A DNA stretch of 64,000 nt from Corynebacterium afermentans subsp. lipophilum (GCF_030408375.1 NZ_CP046530.1:930001-994000), one strand, 5' to 3'. Numbered from the stretch's first letter, positions 18,906 through 29,181 are shown. The notes: generated by a model not told the origin, from the letters alone. Made by a program: numbers and translations.

Positions 18906-20045
18906 CTAGTGCTTGTTCACGTACTTCTTCGGCTCCGGAAGGCCGCGTTCTTCGCGGACGCGACGGGCGGTGTACTCAAGGGTGACAAGCGCCTCCACAA
19001 CCAGCTCCGGCGTCACCGGGAACGGCATGTTGTGGATAGTCTCCTCCTCGGCGGTGGCGGCCTTGGCAACCGCTTCCAAAATGTCGGTGTCCTCGGGAGA
19101 GAGACCAACCTCGGTCAGGGTGGTGGGCAGGCCGACGCGGGTGGAAAACTCGATGAAGTTTTCAACCTCCTCGGTCTCTGCGCCCTCCATGATCAGCTGG
19201 GCGAGGGTGCCGATGTTCACCTTCTCGCCATGCGTCAGACCATGGGTCTGCTCGGCGGCGGAAAGGCCGTCGTGGATCGCGTGGGCGGCCGCGAGGCCGC
19301 CGGATTCGAAGCCAAGGCCGGACAGCAGGGTGTTGGCCTCAACGACGGCGTCGAGCGCCGGGGTAACCACGCCGGCTCGGACGGCGTCGAGCGCTGCGAA
19401 CGAGTCCTTGCGGAGGATCTCGGCGCACAGTTCCGCCAGCGCAGCGCCTGCGCGGGTCGGGTGGCCGCCGTTCATCGTCGTGCCGTTGCCTCGTGCGGTG
19501 GCACGCGCCTCAACCCAGGTTGCCAACGCATCGCCGATGCCTGCGATGAGGAACTTCTCCGGGGCACCGGCAACGAGCTGCGTGTCAATGAGCACCAGAT
19601 CCGGGTTGCGGGGGAAGAAGCGGTACTCGTCGAAGGCACCGTCTTCGGTGTAGATCACTGACAGCGTCGAAGTCGGCGCGTCGGAGGATGCTGCGGTGGG
19701 CACGGAAGCCCAGTTGATGCCAGCCGCGAAGCCGGCCGCCTTCGCTGAGTCAATTGCGGAGCCGCCGCCGATGCCGACAACGACGTCGTGGTTGTTGTCC
19801 TTGATCAGCTTCACGGTGTCGTCGACACGCTTCGCAGTGGCGAAACCTTCGAACTGCACGCGGTTGACCGGCAGGCCTTCTTCCTTAAAGCCGTCGGTCA
19901 GCTGGTCTTCGATGAGGCCCCAGACTGTGTCGTCTGCGAGCAGGAGTGGGTTGGATCCCAGCTGCTTGAGGTATTTGCCCAGTTCATGGATGGCATCTTT
20001 GCCCTGGACGTAGCGGGACGGGCTGGAGAAAATACTGGTTTTCAC
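18906..20045 (-). CDS. gldA: Glycerol dehydrogenase-like iron/zinc alcohol dehydrogenase
   Basis: 379 aa from GTG 20045, chosen because GAGGGG lies 7 nt upstream; the ATG at 20051 sits too close to that RBS. The nucleotide-binding GIGGGSAIDSAKA and the metal ligands are in place: Asp in IAGIGDALATW, His in GLAAAHAIHDG and His in LTHGEKV. The whole matches GldA, which oxidises glycerol to dihydroxyacetone with NAD. No dihydroxyacetone kinase is adjacent, so other polyols or ketones remain possible. Confidence 0.85.
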   Translation of the reverse strand: MKTSIFSSPSRYVQGKDAIHELGKYLKQLGSNPLLLADDTVWGLIEDQLTDGFKEEGLPVNRVQFEGFATAKRVDDTVKLIKDNNHDVVVGIGGGSAIDSAKAAGFAAGINWASVPTAASSDAPTSTLSVIYTEDGAFDEYRFFPRNPDLVLIDTQLVAGAPEKFLIAGIGDALATWVEARATARGNGTTMNGGHPTRAGAALAELCAEILRKDSFAALDAVRAGVVTPALDAVVEANTLLSGLGFESGGLAAAHAIHDGLSAAEQTHGLTHGEKVNIGTLAQLIMEGAETEEVENFIEFSTRVGLPTTLTEVGLSPEDTDILEAVAKAATAEEETIHNMPFPVTPELVVEALVTLEYTARRVREERGLPEPKKYVNKH

Positions 20046-20072
20046 TGTCATGCCCCTCAACCGTACCGAAAA

Positions 20073-21821
20073 TCAGTTTCGTGGCGTGACGGAATTCGCC
20101 CTGCTGCCCGGCCCTGGCAGGGCGATAATGTCGAACTCGTCCCGGGCGAGGTGCTTGCGCAGGTCTTTCTTGTCGAACTTGCCCACGGACGTCTTGTCGA
20201 TGGTGTCGACGAAGGTCCAGTACTCGGGTGCCATCCACTTCGGCAGCACGTCTGCGAGCCCGGCTCGCAGGCGCGCGGCGGTCTCGGCGGTGGGGGCCAC
20301 CTCCGCGGTCAGCTTGGTCACGGCCAGCGGCCGCTCACCCCACTTGTTGTCGGGGATGCCGATGACGGCGCACTCGATGACCTCTTCGGACTCCATGATC
20401 AGGTTTTCCACCTGGGCGGAGTAGATCCACTCGCCACCGGAGCGGATGACGTCGCGGGCGCGGTCGTAGAGGGTGAGGAAGCCGGCATTGGTCACGGTTC
20501 CCACGTCGCCGGTGCGCAGCCAGCCGTCGGCGGTGAAGTGATCGCGCACGTCGTCGACGTCTTCGCCGCGGAAGCGCGAGGCGATCTCGCCGGGCTCCTG
20601 GGTGGGCGAGTGGTAGTAGCTGGCGGCGACCATGTTGCCCCGCACCTGGATTTCGCCCTGGGTGAGGTCGGTGGGCGCCATGACCTGGCCGTCGTTAACC
20701 ACGCGGTATTGCAGGGTGGGAGCGAAGCGGCCCTGGGAGATGCGGTAGGCCCAGCGGGCCTCGCCGGAAGCGCCGGACGGCGGCCTGGCGACGGTACCGA
20801 CGGTGGAGGTCTCCGTCATGCCCCACACGTGCACCACGTCCACGCCGTAGCGCTCCTCCCACACCTTGATCAGGGCGGGCGGGGCCGGCGAGCCGCCGAC
20901 GAAAATCTCCTGCAAGCTCATGCGCTCGGGCGGGTTGTGTAGGTAGTGCACCATCAGCTGGATCCACAGGGTAGGCACCCCGTGGGCGACGCGCGGGTGG
21001 GTGCCCGCGATGAGCTTGGCCAAGGTGGGGGCGGACATGTCCGAATCCGGCAACACCAGCGGCGTGCCAGCCAAAAACGCGGCGAGCGGCACGCCCCAGC
21101 TGAGCACGTGGTAGATGGGGATGCAGCACAAAAACGTCTCACCGTGCGTCACGGCCAACGAGTCGGTGGCGCGCAGGCTCGTCGCCTCCAGCCACAGGGA
21201 GCGGTGCGAATAGGCCACGCCCTTCGGCGCGCCGGTGGTGGCGGTGGAATACACCAGCGCCGCTGCGGTGTTTTCGGGCAGTTCGGGCCACGGGTAGGAC
21301 GTCGGTCGGCCGTCGAGAAGCTGCTCGTAGCTGTATACCTTGACTGAGTCGGGGAGGTGCGAAGCTGCGTCGTCAAGCGGTTCGACGCCCGTAAACGCCA
21401 CCGCGCGCACGGTCGGGCAGTCCTGCAAAATTGTGCCCAGCTTCTTTGCCAGCCGCGGGTCCGCGACCACAACTTCGGACTCGGAGTGGTTGACAACGTA
21501 CGCGATCTGATCCGCCATGAGCTGCACGTTTAGCGGATTGAACACCGCGCCCTTCGCGGCAACGGCGAACATCACCTCGATGTGCTCCGCGCAGTTGTAC
21601 AGCAACGTGGACACGCGCTGGTCGCCGTCGATGCCCAGGTCGTTGTGCAGGGCATGCGCAAAGGCCGCGGCGCGTGCGCCGATCTCGGCGAACGTGGTTT
21701 CCTCCGCGCTGGATGCGCGCCACGTCGTGCACTTCGTGTTGGCGTGGGCTGTGATGCCGAACTCCAAAATCCTGGCGACGGAGAACGGCACCTCCTGCAT
21801 CGTTGAAAGCATGCAGGCCAT
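20073..21821 (-). CDS. Acyl-CoA synthetase (AMP-binding, fatty-acid-CoA ligase)
   Basis: 582 aa ANL-superfamily ligase. The P-loop-like motif STATTGAPKGVAYSHRS, the WGMTETS segment and the YDRARDVIRSGGEWIYS hinge are clear. The C-terminal lysine lies in KTSVGKFDKKDLR. It activates a carboxylic acid to acyl-AMP and then acyl-CoA; resemblance to medium/long-chain ligases suggests a fatty acid. The true start could be one of three Met codons (21821, 21812 or 21800); none has a good RBS. It stands alone between gldA and rho. Confidence 0.88.
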   Translation of the reverse strand: MACMLSTMQEVPFSVARILEFGITAHANTKCTTWRASSAEETTFAEIGARAAAFAHALHNDLGIDGDQRVSTLLYNCAEHIEVMFAVAAKGAVFNPLNVQLMADQIAYVVNHSESEVVVADPRLAKKLGTILQDCPTVRAVAFTGVEPLDDAASHLPDSVKVYSYEQLLDGRPTSYPWPELPENTAAALVYSTATTGAPKGVAYSHRSLWLEATSLRATDSLAVTHGETFLCCIPIYHVLSWGVPLAAFLAGTPLVLPDSDMSAPTLAKLIAGTHPRVAHGVPTLWIQLMVHYLHNPPERMSLQEIFVGGSPAPPALIKVWEERYGVDVVHVWGMTETSTVGTVARPPSGASGEARWAYRISQGRFAPTLQYRVVNDGQVMAPTDLTQGEIQVRGNMVAASYYHSPTQEPGEIASRFRGEDVDDVRDHFTADGWLRTGDVGTVTNAGFLTLYDRARDVIRSGGEWIYSAQVENLIMESEEVIECAVIGIPDNKWGERPLAVTKLTAEVAPTAETAARLRAGLADVLPKWMAPEYWTFVDTIDKTSVGKFDKKDLRKHLARDEFDIIALPGPGSRANSVTPRN

Positions 21822-21860
21822 GTTAGCGCGGGCCTGATTAGCACAGGGCCTTCTATGCGC

Positions 21861-22053
21861 TACACTTCTGCGTGGATCGTGCGAATTGCACCCGTCCCGG
21901 AACTTCTCCGGTTGAGGGGTGCTGGCGGCGCTACCGGGAGGAACGTTTCCCCGGGCCCGCGAGATCCGTAAGACCGCACACGACCGCTACCGGTACATGC
22001 AAACGCGAATATCTGCGCGATTAAGCAGCTGGCTTAGCGACGAAAGGACACAC
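21861..22053 (+). promoter_or_regulatory. rho promoter (-10 TACACT) and long 5' leader
   Basis: TACACT at 21861-21866 is a likely -10. The mRNA leader would be about 185 nt and GC-rich, with possible hairpins (CCGG...CCGG near 21897-21912, CCGGG...CCCGG near 21937-21956). rho genes are commonly autoregulated through their leader by Rho-dependent termination; whether this leader does so is inferred. Confidence 0.4.
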
Positions 22054-23850
22054 GTGACCGAAACCGGCACCGCGGCCGACCTCGCCGCAATGAAGATTCC
22101 GGAGCTGCGCAAGCTCGCCGCCGAAAAGGGACTTAAGGGGGTCTCCGGGCTCCGCAAGGGGGAACTCATCCAGGCCATCGTTACCGGGCAGGTGCCCCGC
22201 AAGGCCGCCGCCGAGAAGGCTGCGCCGGCGGAGAAGTCTGCCGCCGAGAAGGCAGCGCCGGCGGAAAAGGTCGAGAAGCCGAGCCAGGCCGAGAAGCAGC
22301 AGCCTAGCGACGACGACGAGTCCCGCGGGGCATCGCGCTCGGCCGCACGTCGCGCCCGCCGCAACCGTGCACGCTCGCAGCACGACGAGCAGCAGGGCGG
22401 CGACAACCGCGAAAACCGCGACAACCGTGACAACAATGCCGACGGCGATAACGAGCAGAACCACGGCAGCGACCACGGCAACAACGACCGTGGCAACGAC
22501 CGGGGCGGCCGCAACAACCACGGCAACCATGGCAACCACGGCGGCAACAACGACGACCACCACGGCGGGGGCCGCCGCGGCCGCCGCGGGCGCCGCAACC
22601 GTAATCGCAACCGGGACCACAACCACGGCGGCGGAAACAACGCCAACAACGACAACCAGAACTTCAACCCGGAGGACCTGCAGGAGGTCGCCGGTATCGC
22701 GGACGTGCAGGACAACGGTTCGGCGTTCATCCGCACCACCGGCTACCGCCAGTCCAACGCGGACGTCTATGTGCCACAGAAGCTCGTGCGCCAGTCGGGC
22801 CTGCGCTCCGGCGACGCGGTGACGGGTCAGGTCCGCGCCAACGGGCAGTCCCACTCGCAGGGCAACGGCCGTAACCGCCGCAGCTACAACCAGGTTGTGC
22901 GGGTCGATTCCATCAACGGCCAGACCACGGAGGCGGCGAAGGGCCGCAAGGAGTTCCACAAGCTCACTCCGTTGTACCCGAACCGCCGTCTGCGCCTGGA
23001 AACTGAGCCGAAGATCCTCACCACCCGCGTGATCGACCTGGTCATGCCGATTGGTAAGGGCCAGCGCGCGCTGATCGTCTCCCCGCCGAAGGCCGGTAAG
23101 ACGACGATTCTGCAGAACATCGCCAACGCGATCGCCACCAACAACCCGGAGTGCTACCTCATGGTGGTGCTGGTGGATGAGCGTCCGGAAGAAGTCACGG
23201 ACATGCAGCGCAGCGTCAACGGCGAAGTCATTGCCTCCACGTTCGACCGTCCGCCGTCAGAGCACACCGCTGTGGCCGAGCTTGCCATCGAGCGCGCGAA
23301 GCGCCTGGTGGAGATGGGCCAGGACGTGGTGGTCCTGCTGGATTCCATCACCCGCCTGGGCCGCGCCTACAACAACTCCTCCCCGGCGTCCGGCCGCATC
23401 CTCTCCGGCGGTGTGGACTCCAACGCGCTGTACCCGCCGAAGCGCTTCCTGGGCGCTGCCCGCAACATCGAGGAGGGCGGTTCGCTGACGATCATCGCCA
23501 CCGCGATGGTGGAGACCGGCTCGGCTGGCGACACCGTGATCTTCGAGGAGTTCAAGGGCACCGGCAACGCCGAGCTCAAGCTGGATCGCAAGATCGCGGA
23601 GCGCCGCGTGTTCCCGGCTGTGGACGTCAACCCCTCCGGCACCCGCAAGGACGAGCTGCTGATGAGCCCGGAGGAGGCGCGCGTGATGCACAAGCTGCGC
23701 CGCATCCTCTCCGCGCTGGATCCGCAGCAGTCCATTGACATGCTGATTAAGCAGCTGAAGAAGACGAAGACCAACGGCGAGTTCCTGATCGGCGTGGCCA
23801 ACTCTGCACCGATGGCGCAGACGGAAAACGACGAGGAGGACTACTCCTAA
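22054..23850 (+). CDS. rho: Transcription termination factor Rho
   Basis: 598 aa from GTG 22054 (GAAAGGA upstream; protein begins [14 protein letters not shown]). The N-terminal helical Rho-N domain covers residues 7-50. Residues about 55-205 form an insert: first Ala/Glu/Lys-rich, then Asn/Asp/Gly/His-rich, ending in Arg-rich repeats ([15 protein letters not shown]). The cold-shock RNA-binding domain follows ([14 protein letters not shown]). The ATPase has Walker [10 protein letters not shown] (about residue 346) and Walker [17 protein letters not shown]. It terminates untranslated transcripts. Actinobacterial Rho proteins carry such inserts. Confidence 0.97.
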   Translation: MTETGTAADLAAMKIPELRKLAAEKGLKGVSGLRKGELIQAIVTGQVPRKAAAEKAAPAEKSAAEKAAPAEKVEKPSQAEKQQPSDDDESRGASRSAARRARRNRARSQHDEQQGGDNRENRDNRDNNADGDNEQNHGSDHGNNDRGNDRGGRNNHGNHGNHGGNNDDHHGGGRRGRRGRRNRNRNRDHNHGGGNNANNDNQNFNPEDLQEVAGIADVQDNGSAFIRTTGYRQSNADVYVPQKLVRQSGLRSGDAVTGQVRANGQSHSQGNGRNRRSYNQVVRVDSINGQTTEAAKGRKEFHKLTPLYPNRRLRLETEPKILTTRVIDLVMPIGKGQRALIVSPPKAGKTTILQNIANAIATNNPECYLMVVLVDERPEEVTDMQRSVNGEVIASTFDRPPSEHTAVAELAIERAKRLVEMGQDVVVLLDSITRLGRAYNNSSPASGRILSGGVDSNALYPPKRFLGAARNIEEGGSLTIIATAMVETGSAGDTVIFEEFKGTGNAELKLDRKIAERRVFPAVDVNPSGTRKDELLMSPEEARVMHKLRRILSALDPQQSIDMLIKQLKKTKTNGEFLIGVANSAPMAQTENDEEDYS

Positions 23851-24929
23851 TGGCAGAGAAATCGCAGGTTTCGCTTGTCGACGACTACGTGGCCGAATAC
23901 CAGGGCATCCAGGCCCAGATGGGCGACCCGGAGGTGGCGGGCGACCAGGACCAGTTCCGCAAGCTGTCCAAGCGCTACGCGGAGCTGCAGCCGATCATCA
24001 ACGTCTACAACGACCTGACCCAGGCGCAGGAGGACCACGAGGCCGCGGCCGAGATGGCCAACGAGGACAAGGAGTTTGCCGAGGAGGCCAAGCGCCTTGA
24101 GGGCGAGATTGTCCGCCTGGAGGAGGAGCTGGCCGACCTGCTGGCCCCGCGCGACGAGCACGACGGCGACGACATCATCATGGAGCTCAAGGCCGGCGCC
24201 GGCGGCGAGGAAGCCGCGCTGTTCGCTGGCGACCTTGCGCGCATGTACCAGAAGTACTGCGAGAAGCATGCCCTGACCTGGGAGGTGCTCGACGTCGCCG
24301 AGTCCGACCTGGGCGGCGTGAAGGACATGACTGTCGCGGTGAAGTCCAAGAACCCCTCGCGCGACGGCGCCTGGTCCAAGCTGAAGTTCGAGGGCGGAGT
24401 GCACCGTGTGCAGCGCGTGCCCGTCACGGAGTCCCAGGGCCGCATCCAGACTTCGGCCGCAGGTGTCTACGTCTTCCCGGAGGCCGACGAGATTGAAAGC
24501 GTCAACATCGACGACAAGGACATCCGCGTCGACGTGTACCGCTCTTCCGGCAAGGGCGGCCAGGGCGTGAACACGACCGACTCGGCCGTGCGCATCACCC
24601 ACCTGCCCACCGGCATTGTGGTGACCTGCCAGAACGAGCGCTCTCAGATCCAGAACCGCGCCCGCGCCATGCAGGTGCTGCAGGCACGCCTGGACCAGCT
24701 GGAGCGCGAGAAGCTCGAGGCCGAGGAGGCCGAGGGCCGCGCATCCCAGGTGCGCACCATGGACCGCTCCGAGCGCATCCGCACCTACAACTGGCCGGAA
24801 AACCGCATCTCGGACCACCGCATCAATTACAAGTCCAACAACCTGGACTCGGTGCTCGACGGCAACATGGACGACCTGATCGGCGCGCTGCAGACGCACG
24901 AGCGCCAGGAGCGTCTTGAAGCCGAGTAG
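23850..24929 (+). CDS. prfA: Peptide chain release factor 1
   Basis: 359 aa. The anticodon-like tripeptide P191-V-T reads UAA/UAG, and GGQ (GKGGQGVN, near residue 236) hydrolyses peptidyl-tRNA. The ATG overlaps the last base of the rho stop codon (TAATG). The Gln of GGQ is the methylation target of PrmC, encoded immediately downstream and overlapping by 14 nt. Confidence 0.97.
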   Translation: MAEKSQVSLVDDYVAEYQGIQAQMGDPEVAGDQDQFRKLSKRYAELQPIINVYNDLTQAQEDHEAAAEMANEDKEFAEEAKRLEGEIVRLEEELADLLAPRDEHDGDDIIMELKAGAGGEEAALFAGDLARMYQKYCEKHALTWEVLDVAESDLGGVKDMTVAVKSKNPSRDGAWSKLKFEGGVHRVQRVPVTESQGRIQTSAAGVYVFPEADEIESVNIDDKDIRVDVYRSSGKGGQGVNTTDSAVRITHLPTGIVVTCQNERSQIQNRARAMQVLQARLDQLEREKLEAEEAEGRASQVRTMDRSERIRTYNWPENRISDHRINYKSNNLDSVLDGNMDDLIGALQTHERQERLEAE

Positions 24930-25761
24930 CGTCCGCTCGTTCCTCCCGGAAGCGGTGAATGCCCTCCGGGAGGCGGGCGTCGACTCTCCGGAGGTGGACG
25001 CCCGCCTGCTCGCCGCGCACGTGCTCGGCGTCGCGCCGATGCAGCTGATGTTCGCCGATGTGCCGGCGGACTTCGGGCAGCGCTACACCGAACTCGTCGC
25101 CCGCCGCACGAAGCGCGAGCCGCTGCAGCACATCATCGGTACCGCGCCGTTTTACGGCGTCGACCTCGCCGTCGGCCCCGGCGTGTTCATCCCCAGGCCC
25201 GAAACCGAGGTCCTCGCCGAGTGGGCGGTGCAAAAGCTTATCGACGCACCTTCGGACCCCACCGTCGTCGACCTCGGCTCCGGCACCGGAGCTTTGGCCA
25301 TTGCGGTAGCCCGCGCTAGGCCGGACGCGACGGTGTACGCGGTGGAGCGGTCGGAGGCCGCGCGTGCCTACCTGCAGCGCAACGTCGATACGCTTGCGCC
25401 CCAGGTCAACGTGGTGGCGGGCGACATGACCGACCCGCAGCTGCTCGCCGGGATCCGCGCGGACGTGGTGGTGTCCAATCCGCCGTATGTTCCGGAAACG
25501 CCGGAGCTGCAGCAAGAGGTCTACGCAGACCCGCACGAGGCAGTCTTTTCGGGCGTTGATGGGCTGGCGGCGATTCGCGGGATCGTGCCCGTCGTCAAGC
25601 AAATGCTCAAAGATGGGGGAGTTGTGGGCATTGAGCACGACGACACAACCTCCGAGGCTGTGCAGGATGAGCTGCGCGCCGGCGGTTTTGCGGACGTGCG
25701 CGCGATGGAGGACCTGACCGGGCGGGCCCGGTTTGTCACGGCGAGTAAGCTAGCCCGGTAA
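24916..25761 (+). CDS. prmC: Release factor glutamine methyltransferase
   Basis: 281 aa from TTG 24916 (AGGAG 5 nt upstream), inside the end of prfA. It has an N-terminal helical release-factor-binding domain, a SAM-binding [16 protein letters not shown] and the catalytic NPPY ([10 protein letters not shown], near residue 189). It methylates the Gln of GGQ in RF1 and RF2. Confidence 0.95.
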   Translation: MKPSSVRSFLPEAVNALREAGVDSPEVDARLLAAHVLGVAPMQLMFADVPADFGQRYTELVARRTKREPLQHIIGTAPFYGVDLAVGPGVFIPRPETEVLAEWAVQKLIDAPSDPTVVDLGSGTGALAIAVARARPDATVYAVERSEAARAYLQRNVDTLAPQVNVVAGDMTDPQLLAGIRADVVVSNPPYVPETPELQQEVYADPHEAVFSGVDGLAAIRGIVPVVKQMLKDGGVVGIEHDDTTSEAVQDELRAGGFADVRAMEDLTGRARFVTASKLAR

Positions 25762-25786
25762 CTGCCCGACGGCCAAGGAGCGAACA

Positions 25787-26443
25787 TTGAGGGAAACGTA
25801 CAACTGCCTCGACCCGCAAAAGCGCATCGAAGGGGTACGCGCTGCCGCCGATGCCGTCCGGGCCGGACGCTGCGTGGTGCTGCCGACGGATACCGTCTAC
25901 GGCATCGGCTGCGACGCCTTCAACAACGACGCCGTGGACACGCTTTTGGCCACCAAGCGCCGCGGGCCGGATATGCCGGTGCCGGTGCTCGTGGGCTCCT
26001 GGGTGACCATCCAGGGGCTCGTGCGCGAGTTCACCGAGACCGCAAAGACGCTGGTGGAAGCATTTTGGCCGGGTGGACTGTCCATCGTCGTGCCCGAGGC
26101 GCCCAGCCTGCCGTGGAATCTCGGCGACACGCGCGGCACCGTGCTGCTGCGCATGCCGAATCAGCCGCTAGCGCTCGAGCTTCTGCAAGAGACCGGGCCG
26201 ATGGCGGTGTCGTCCGCGAACATCTCCGGCAACCCGCCGGCGACCACCGCCACCGAGGCGCGCCAGCAGTTCGGCGACGCGGTGCCGATTTACCTCGACG
26301 GGGGCACCGCGGAGATCGGGGAGCCCTCCACGATCATTGATCTTTCTGGCCCCGCGCCACGGATTTTGCGCGAGGGGGCGATTTCCGCCGAACGCATCGG
26401 TCAGGTCTTAGGGCTTGACCCAGAGAGCATGCGGAGGAAGTAA
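25787..26443 (+). CDS. L-threonylcarbamoyladenylate synthase (Sua5/YrdC/YwlC)
   Basis: 218 aa from TTG 25787 with AAGGAG 8 nt upstream. The YrdC-fold motifs are LPTDTVYGIGCDA, KRRGPDMPVPVLV and the nucleotide-binding SSANISGNPPATT. It makes threonylcarbamoyl-AMP from threonine, bicarbonate and ATP for t6A37 in tRNAs reading ANN codons. The position between prmC and wecA is conserved in actinobacteria. Confidence 0.93.
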   Translation: MRETYNCLDPQKRIEGVRAAADAVRAGRCVVLPTDTVYGIGCDAFNNDAVDTLLATKRRGPDMPVPVLVGSWVTIQGLVREFTETAKTLVEAFWPGGLSIVVPEAPSLPWNLGDTRGTVLLRMPNQPLALELLQETGPMAVSSANISGNPPATTATEARQQFGDAVPIYLDGGTAEIGEPSTIIDLSGPAPRILREGAISAERIGQVLGLDPESMRRK

Positions 26444-26449
26444 CCGCCG

Positions 26450-27613
26450 ATGAACGCCTCCGGTGTTCCGCTGCGTGAGCTGGGCCTCGTCTTGCTCGTG
26501 GCGGCTGCAGTCACGTACCTGGCCACCGGGCCGGTGCGGTCCATGCTCGTGCGTACGGGCAGGGTGGCTGAGATCCGCCAGCGCGACGTGCACACGCAGC
26601 CGACTCCGTCGTTAGGCGGGCTAGCTATGTTCACCGGGTTCTTGGCCGCCTACGCGCTCGCGCAGCAGCTGCCCGCGCTGACCCGCGGGTTCGCGCCCGT
26701 GACGCCGGAGATGACCGCGGTACTGGTGGGCGGGCTCGCCATCGTGCTCGTCGGTGTGGTGGACGACCTGTACGAGCTGCGCGCGCTGACCAAGCTGATA
26801 GGGCAGTTCGCGGCGGCGGTGATCATGACGGCCCTGGGCATCGTCTTTACCGTGTTTTATGTGCCGTTCGGGGAGGGCACCACGCTCATCCTGGATCAGG
26901 TCCAGGGCATGGTCTTGAGCGCACTTTTTACGGTGCTTTTGATTAACGCCGTGAACTTCGTCGACGGCATCGACGGGCTCGCCGCGGGCCTGGGCATGAT
27001 CGCGGGTTCTGCGATCCTGATCTACTCGTTGGCGGTGCTGCACGACCAGGGCGGGGCCGTCTCCGCATACCCGCCGGCGATAATCTGCGCGATCCTGGTG
27101 GGCATCTGCGCCGGGTTTTTGCCCCACAACTTCGAGCCGGCGCGCATCTTCATGGGCGACTCCGGGGCGATGCTGATCGGGTTGTTGCTCGCCGCGGCGT
27201 CGATTTCGGCTTCCGGCAAGATCAACATGTCCCTCTACGGCGCGGCTGACCTGGTCGCGCTGGTCAGCCCGATCATTGTCGTGCTGGCGGCGATCGCGCT
27301 GCCAGTGCTGGACCTGGTGTGGGCGGTGATCCGCCGCACCGCGAGGGGGCAGAGCCCGTTTGCCGCGGACGCTGGGCACATTCACCACCGCCTACTGCGG
27401 CTGGGGCACACCCACCGGCGCACCGTGCTAGTGCTCTACATGTGGGTTTCCGCCGTGGCCTTTGGCGCGGTGAGCTTCTCCGTGGTGCCGTTCAAGGTCG
27501 CGGCGTCGCTGAGCGTGGCTGCACTGCTGGTTGCGTTCTTGCTCACGCTGGTGCCCTTGGCCAAGGGGAAAATTGGCCCGGCAGGTAGGATGAGCCACCG
27601 TGAAACCGCTTGA
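26450..27613 (+). CDS. wecA: WecA/Rfe-type polyprenyl-phosphate GlcNAc-1-phosphate transferase
   Basis: 387 aa, about eleven membrane helices. Family motifs are seen: QPTPSLGG near the N-terminus, VDDLYELR, NFVDGIDGLAAGL, MGDSGAML, and the cytoplasmic HIHHRLLRLGHTHRR loop. It transfers GlcNAc-1-phosphate to decaprenyl phosphate, which in mycolata starts the linker of arabinogalactan to peptidoglycan. It lies 7 nt after the Sua5 gene and overlaps the next gene by 14 nt. Confidence 0.9.
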   Translation: MNASGVPLRELGLVLLVAAAVTYLATGPVRSMLVRTGRVAEIRQRDVHTQPTPSLGGLAMFTGFLAAYALAQQLPALTRGFAPVTPEMTAVLVGGLAIVLVGVVDDLYELRALTKLIGQFAAAVIMTALGIVFTVFYVPFGEGTTLILDQVQGMVLSALFTVLLINAVNFVDGIDGLAAGLGMIAGSAILIYSLAVLHDQGGAVSAYPPAIICAILVGICAGFLPHNFEPARIFMGDSGAMLIGLLLAAASISASGKINMSLYGAADLVALVSPIIVVLAAIALPVLDLVWAVIRRTARGQSPFAADAGHIHHRLLRLGHTHRRTVLVLYMWVSAVAFGAVSFSVVPFKVAASLSVAALLVAFLLTLVPLAKGKIGPAGRMSHRETA

Positions 27614-28031
27614 AGTCAACGACGCTAATGCCATGTCCGACCACCGCAAGCCCCTTGTGCGCGCTCTGAAGGTGGCGAGCTGGGCGCTCGTGGCGCTGAC
27701 CGTGGTCGCCCTTATGGGGTGGGGCGCGGCGCGCGACCTGCCCGGCATTTGGGCCGCATTGATGGGCGTGGCCGTCGGCGGGAGCTTCGTGCTGCTGACG
27801 GCGGTCACCGTGCTTGCCACCTCGAACTCCTCCCCGAACGCGACCATGGCGATCGTGCTCGGCGGCTGGCTGCTCAAGATGGGTGTGCTGGTGCTGTTTT
27901 TCCTGTGGATCCGCGGCTACGACTTCTACGACCACCAGGCGTTCGGCATCACCACTATGGTCGCTTTAGTTGTGGCCTTGGGTGCCGAAACTTGGGGCTT
28001 GATCACCACGCGCACTACCTACCTGGATTAG
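27600..28031 (+). CDS. atpI: AtpI-like membrane protein
   Basis: 143 aa with four hydrophobic helices and a short charged N-terminus; GTG 27600 lies inside the end of wecA. Size, topology and position directly before atpB match the ATP synthase I proteins of actinobacteria, which help assemble the c-ring. Sequence conservation in this family is low, so the call leans on context. Confidence 0.7.
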   Translation: MKPLEVNDANAMSDHRKPLVRALKVASWALVALTVVALMGWGAARDLPGIWAALMGVAVGGSFVLLTAVTVLATSNSSPNATMAIVLGGWLLKMGVLVLFFLWIRGYDFYDHQAFGITTMVALVVALGAETWGLITTRTTYLD

Positions 28032-28380
28032 GGGTAAGTGCGGCCTGTGACAGACCTAACAACCCTTCGAAAACGCGTTGTAGCAGCGCAGTTGCGGGTT
28101 TCGGGGGTCTGGGGTGGCGCGTCGGGGGGACAACTCCACAGGTAAAACCTACTTTGCGCGGATGGCCTGTTAGGATTACCGCTGGGTTTGTTCCGAGTCG
28201 ATATCAACCCTCGTAAGCAGGGGAAACCGGCAGAAGAACGACATCCCCTGCCCCCGCGGAAGCAGATGTGCGACGGAGTCCGCCGCGGAGGCAGCCTTTG
28301 TTGAAGACGTCCATCGCACCGCGCGCCGAGCGCATCGGAGCGCGGCCCGAGAACGGGAGAGAACGCTGAGCGTTACAACT
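28032..28380 (+). promoter_or_regulatory. atpB upstream region with inverted repeat
   Basis: No gene is seen in this 350-bp gap. GCAGGGGA (28217-28224) pairs exactly with TCCCCTGC (28244-28251) across 19 nt, so a stem-loop can form in an atp leader. TAGGAT at 28171-28176 is a weak -10 candidate. Corynebacterial atp operons are known to have promoters before atpB. Confidence 0.35.
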
Positions 28381-29181
28381 TTGGCCATGAAGGGTGAATT
28401 CCACGCACCTTCGCTTGGTCCAGAATTTTTCCCGGGGCAGACGTACGGCCAGCTCATTGGCGAAGACTTCGCTAATGGGTGGTTCGCACTCGATCGCATC
28501 ATGCTCGTCCGCCTCTTCATGGCGGCGATTTTGGTGCTCCTCTTTGTTATTGCCTTCCGGAACCCGAAGCTGGTTCCCAAGGGGCTGCAGAATGTCGCCG
28601 AGATCGGTGTCGATTTCGTCCGCGTCAACATCGCGGAGGACACGCTGGGGAAGAAGGACGGCAAGCGGTTCCTGCCGCTGCTGTGCACCATCTTCTTCAC
28701 CACGCTGTTCATGAACGTCGCAACGATCATCCCGGGCCTGAACATCTCGCCTAACGCACGCATCGGCATGCCGATCGTCATGGCGGTTGCGGCCTACATC
28801 GCGATGATCTACGCCGGCGTGAAGCGCTACGGCATCGCTTTCTTCAAGCACTCGACCGTGATTCCCGGCCTTCCGCCGCTGCTCCACCTTCTGGTGGTGC
28901 CGATCGAGTTCTTCTCGACGTTTATTCTGCGTCCGGTCACCCTGGCTCTTCGTCTTATGGCGAACTTCCTGGCTGGCCACATCATTCTCGTCCTGCTGTA
29001 TTCCGCCACGAACTTCTTCTTCTGGCAGCTGAACGCATGGACGGCAGTGAGTGGCCTGACCCTCATCGCAGCACTGCTGTTCACCGCATACGAGTTGATC
29101 ATCATCTTCCTGCAGGCGTACATCTTCGCCCTGCTGACTGCGGTGTACATCGAGCTGTCGCTGCACGCGGATGCGCATTAA
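28381..29181 (+). CDS. atpB: ATP synthase Fo subunit a
   Basis: 266 aa from TTG 28381; ATG 28387 two codons later (MKGEFHAP) is equally possible, as neither has a strong RBS. Five to six membrane helices are seen. The essential proton-channel arginine lies in LALRLMANFLAGH, and the C-terminal helix has QAYIFALLTAVYI. It forms the proton half-channels against the c-ring. Confidence 0.94.
   Translation: MAMKGEFHAPSLGPEFFPGQTYGQLIGEDFANGWFALDRIMLVRLFMAAILVLLFVIAFRNPKLVPKGLQNVAEIGVDFVRVNIAEDTLGKKDGKRFLPLLCTIFFTTLFMNVATIIPGLNISPNARIGMPIVMAVAAYIAMIYAGVKRYGIAFFKHSTVIPGLPPLLHLLVVPIEFFSTFILRPVTLALRLMANFLAGHIILVLLYSATNFFFWQLNAWTAVSGLTLIAALLFTAYELIIIFLQAYIFALLTAVYIELSLHADAH

Noticed and set aside
22367..22822. 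Thr/Ala-repeat plus-strand frame inside rho
   Set aside because: It is the shifted reading of the Asn/Asp-rich Rho insert; rho continues intact through it in the correct frame.
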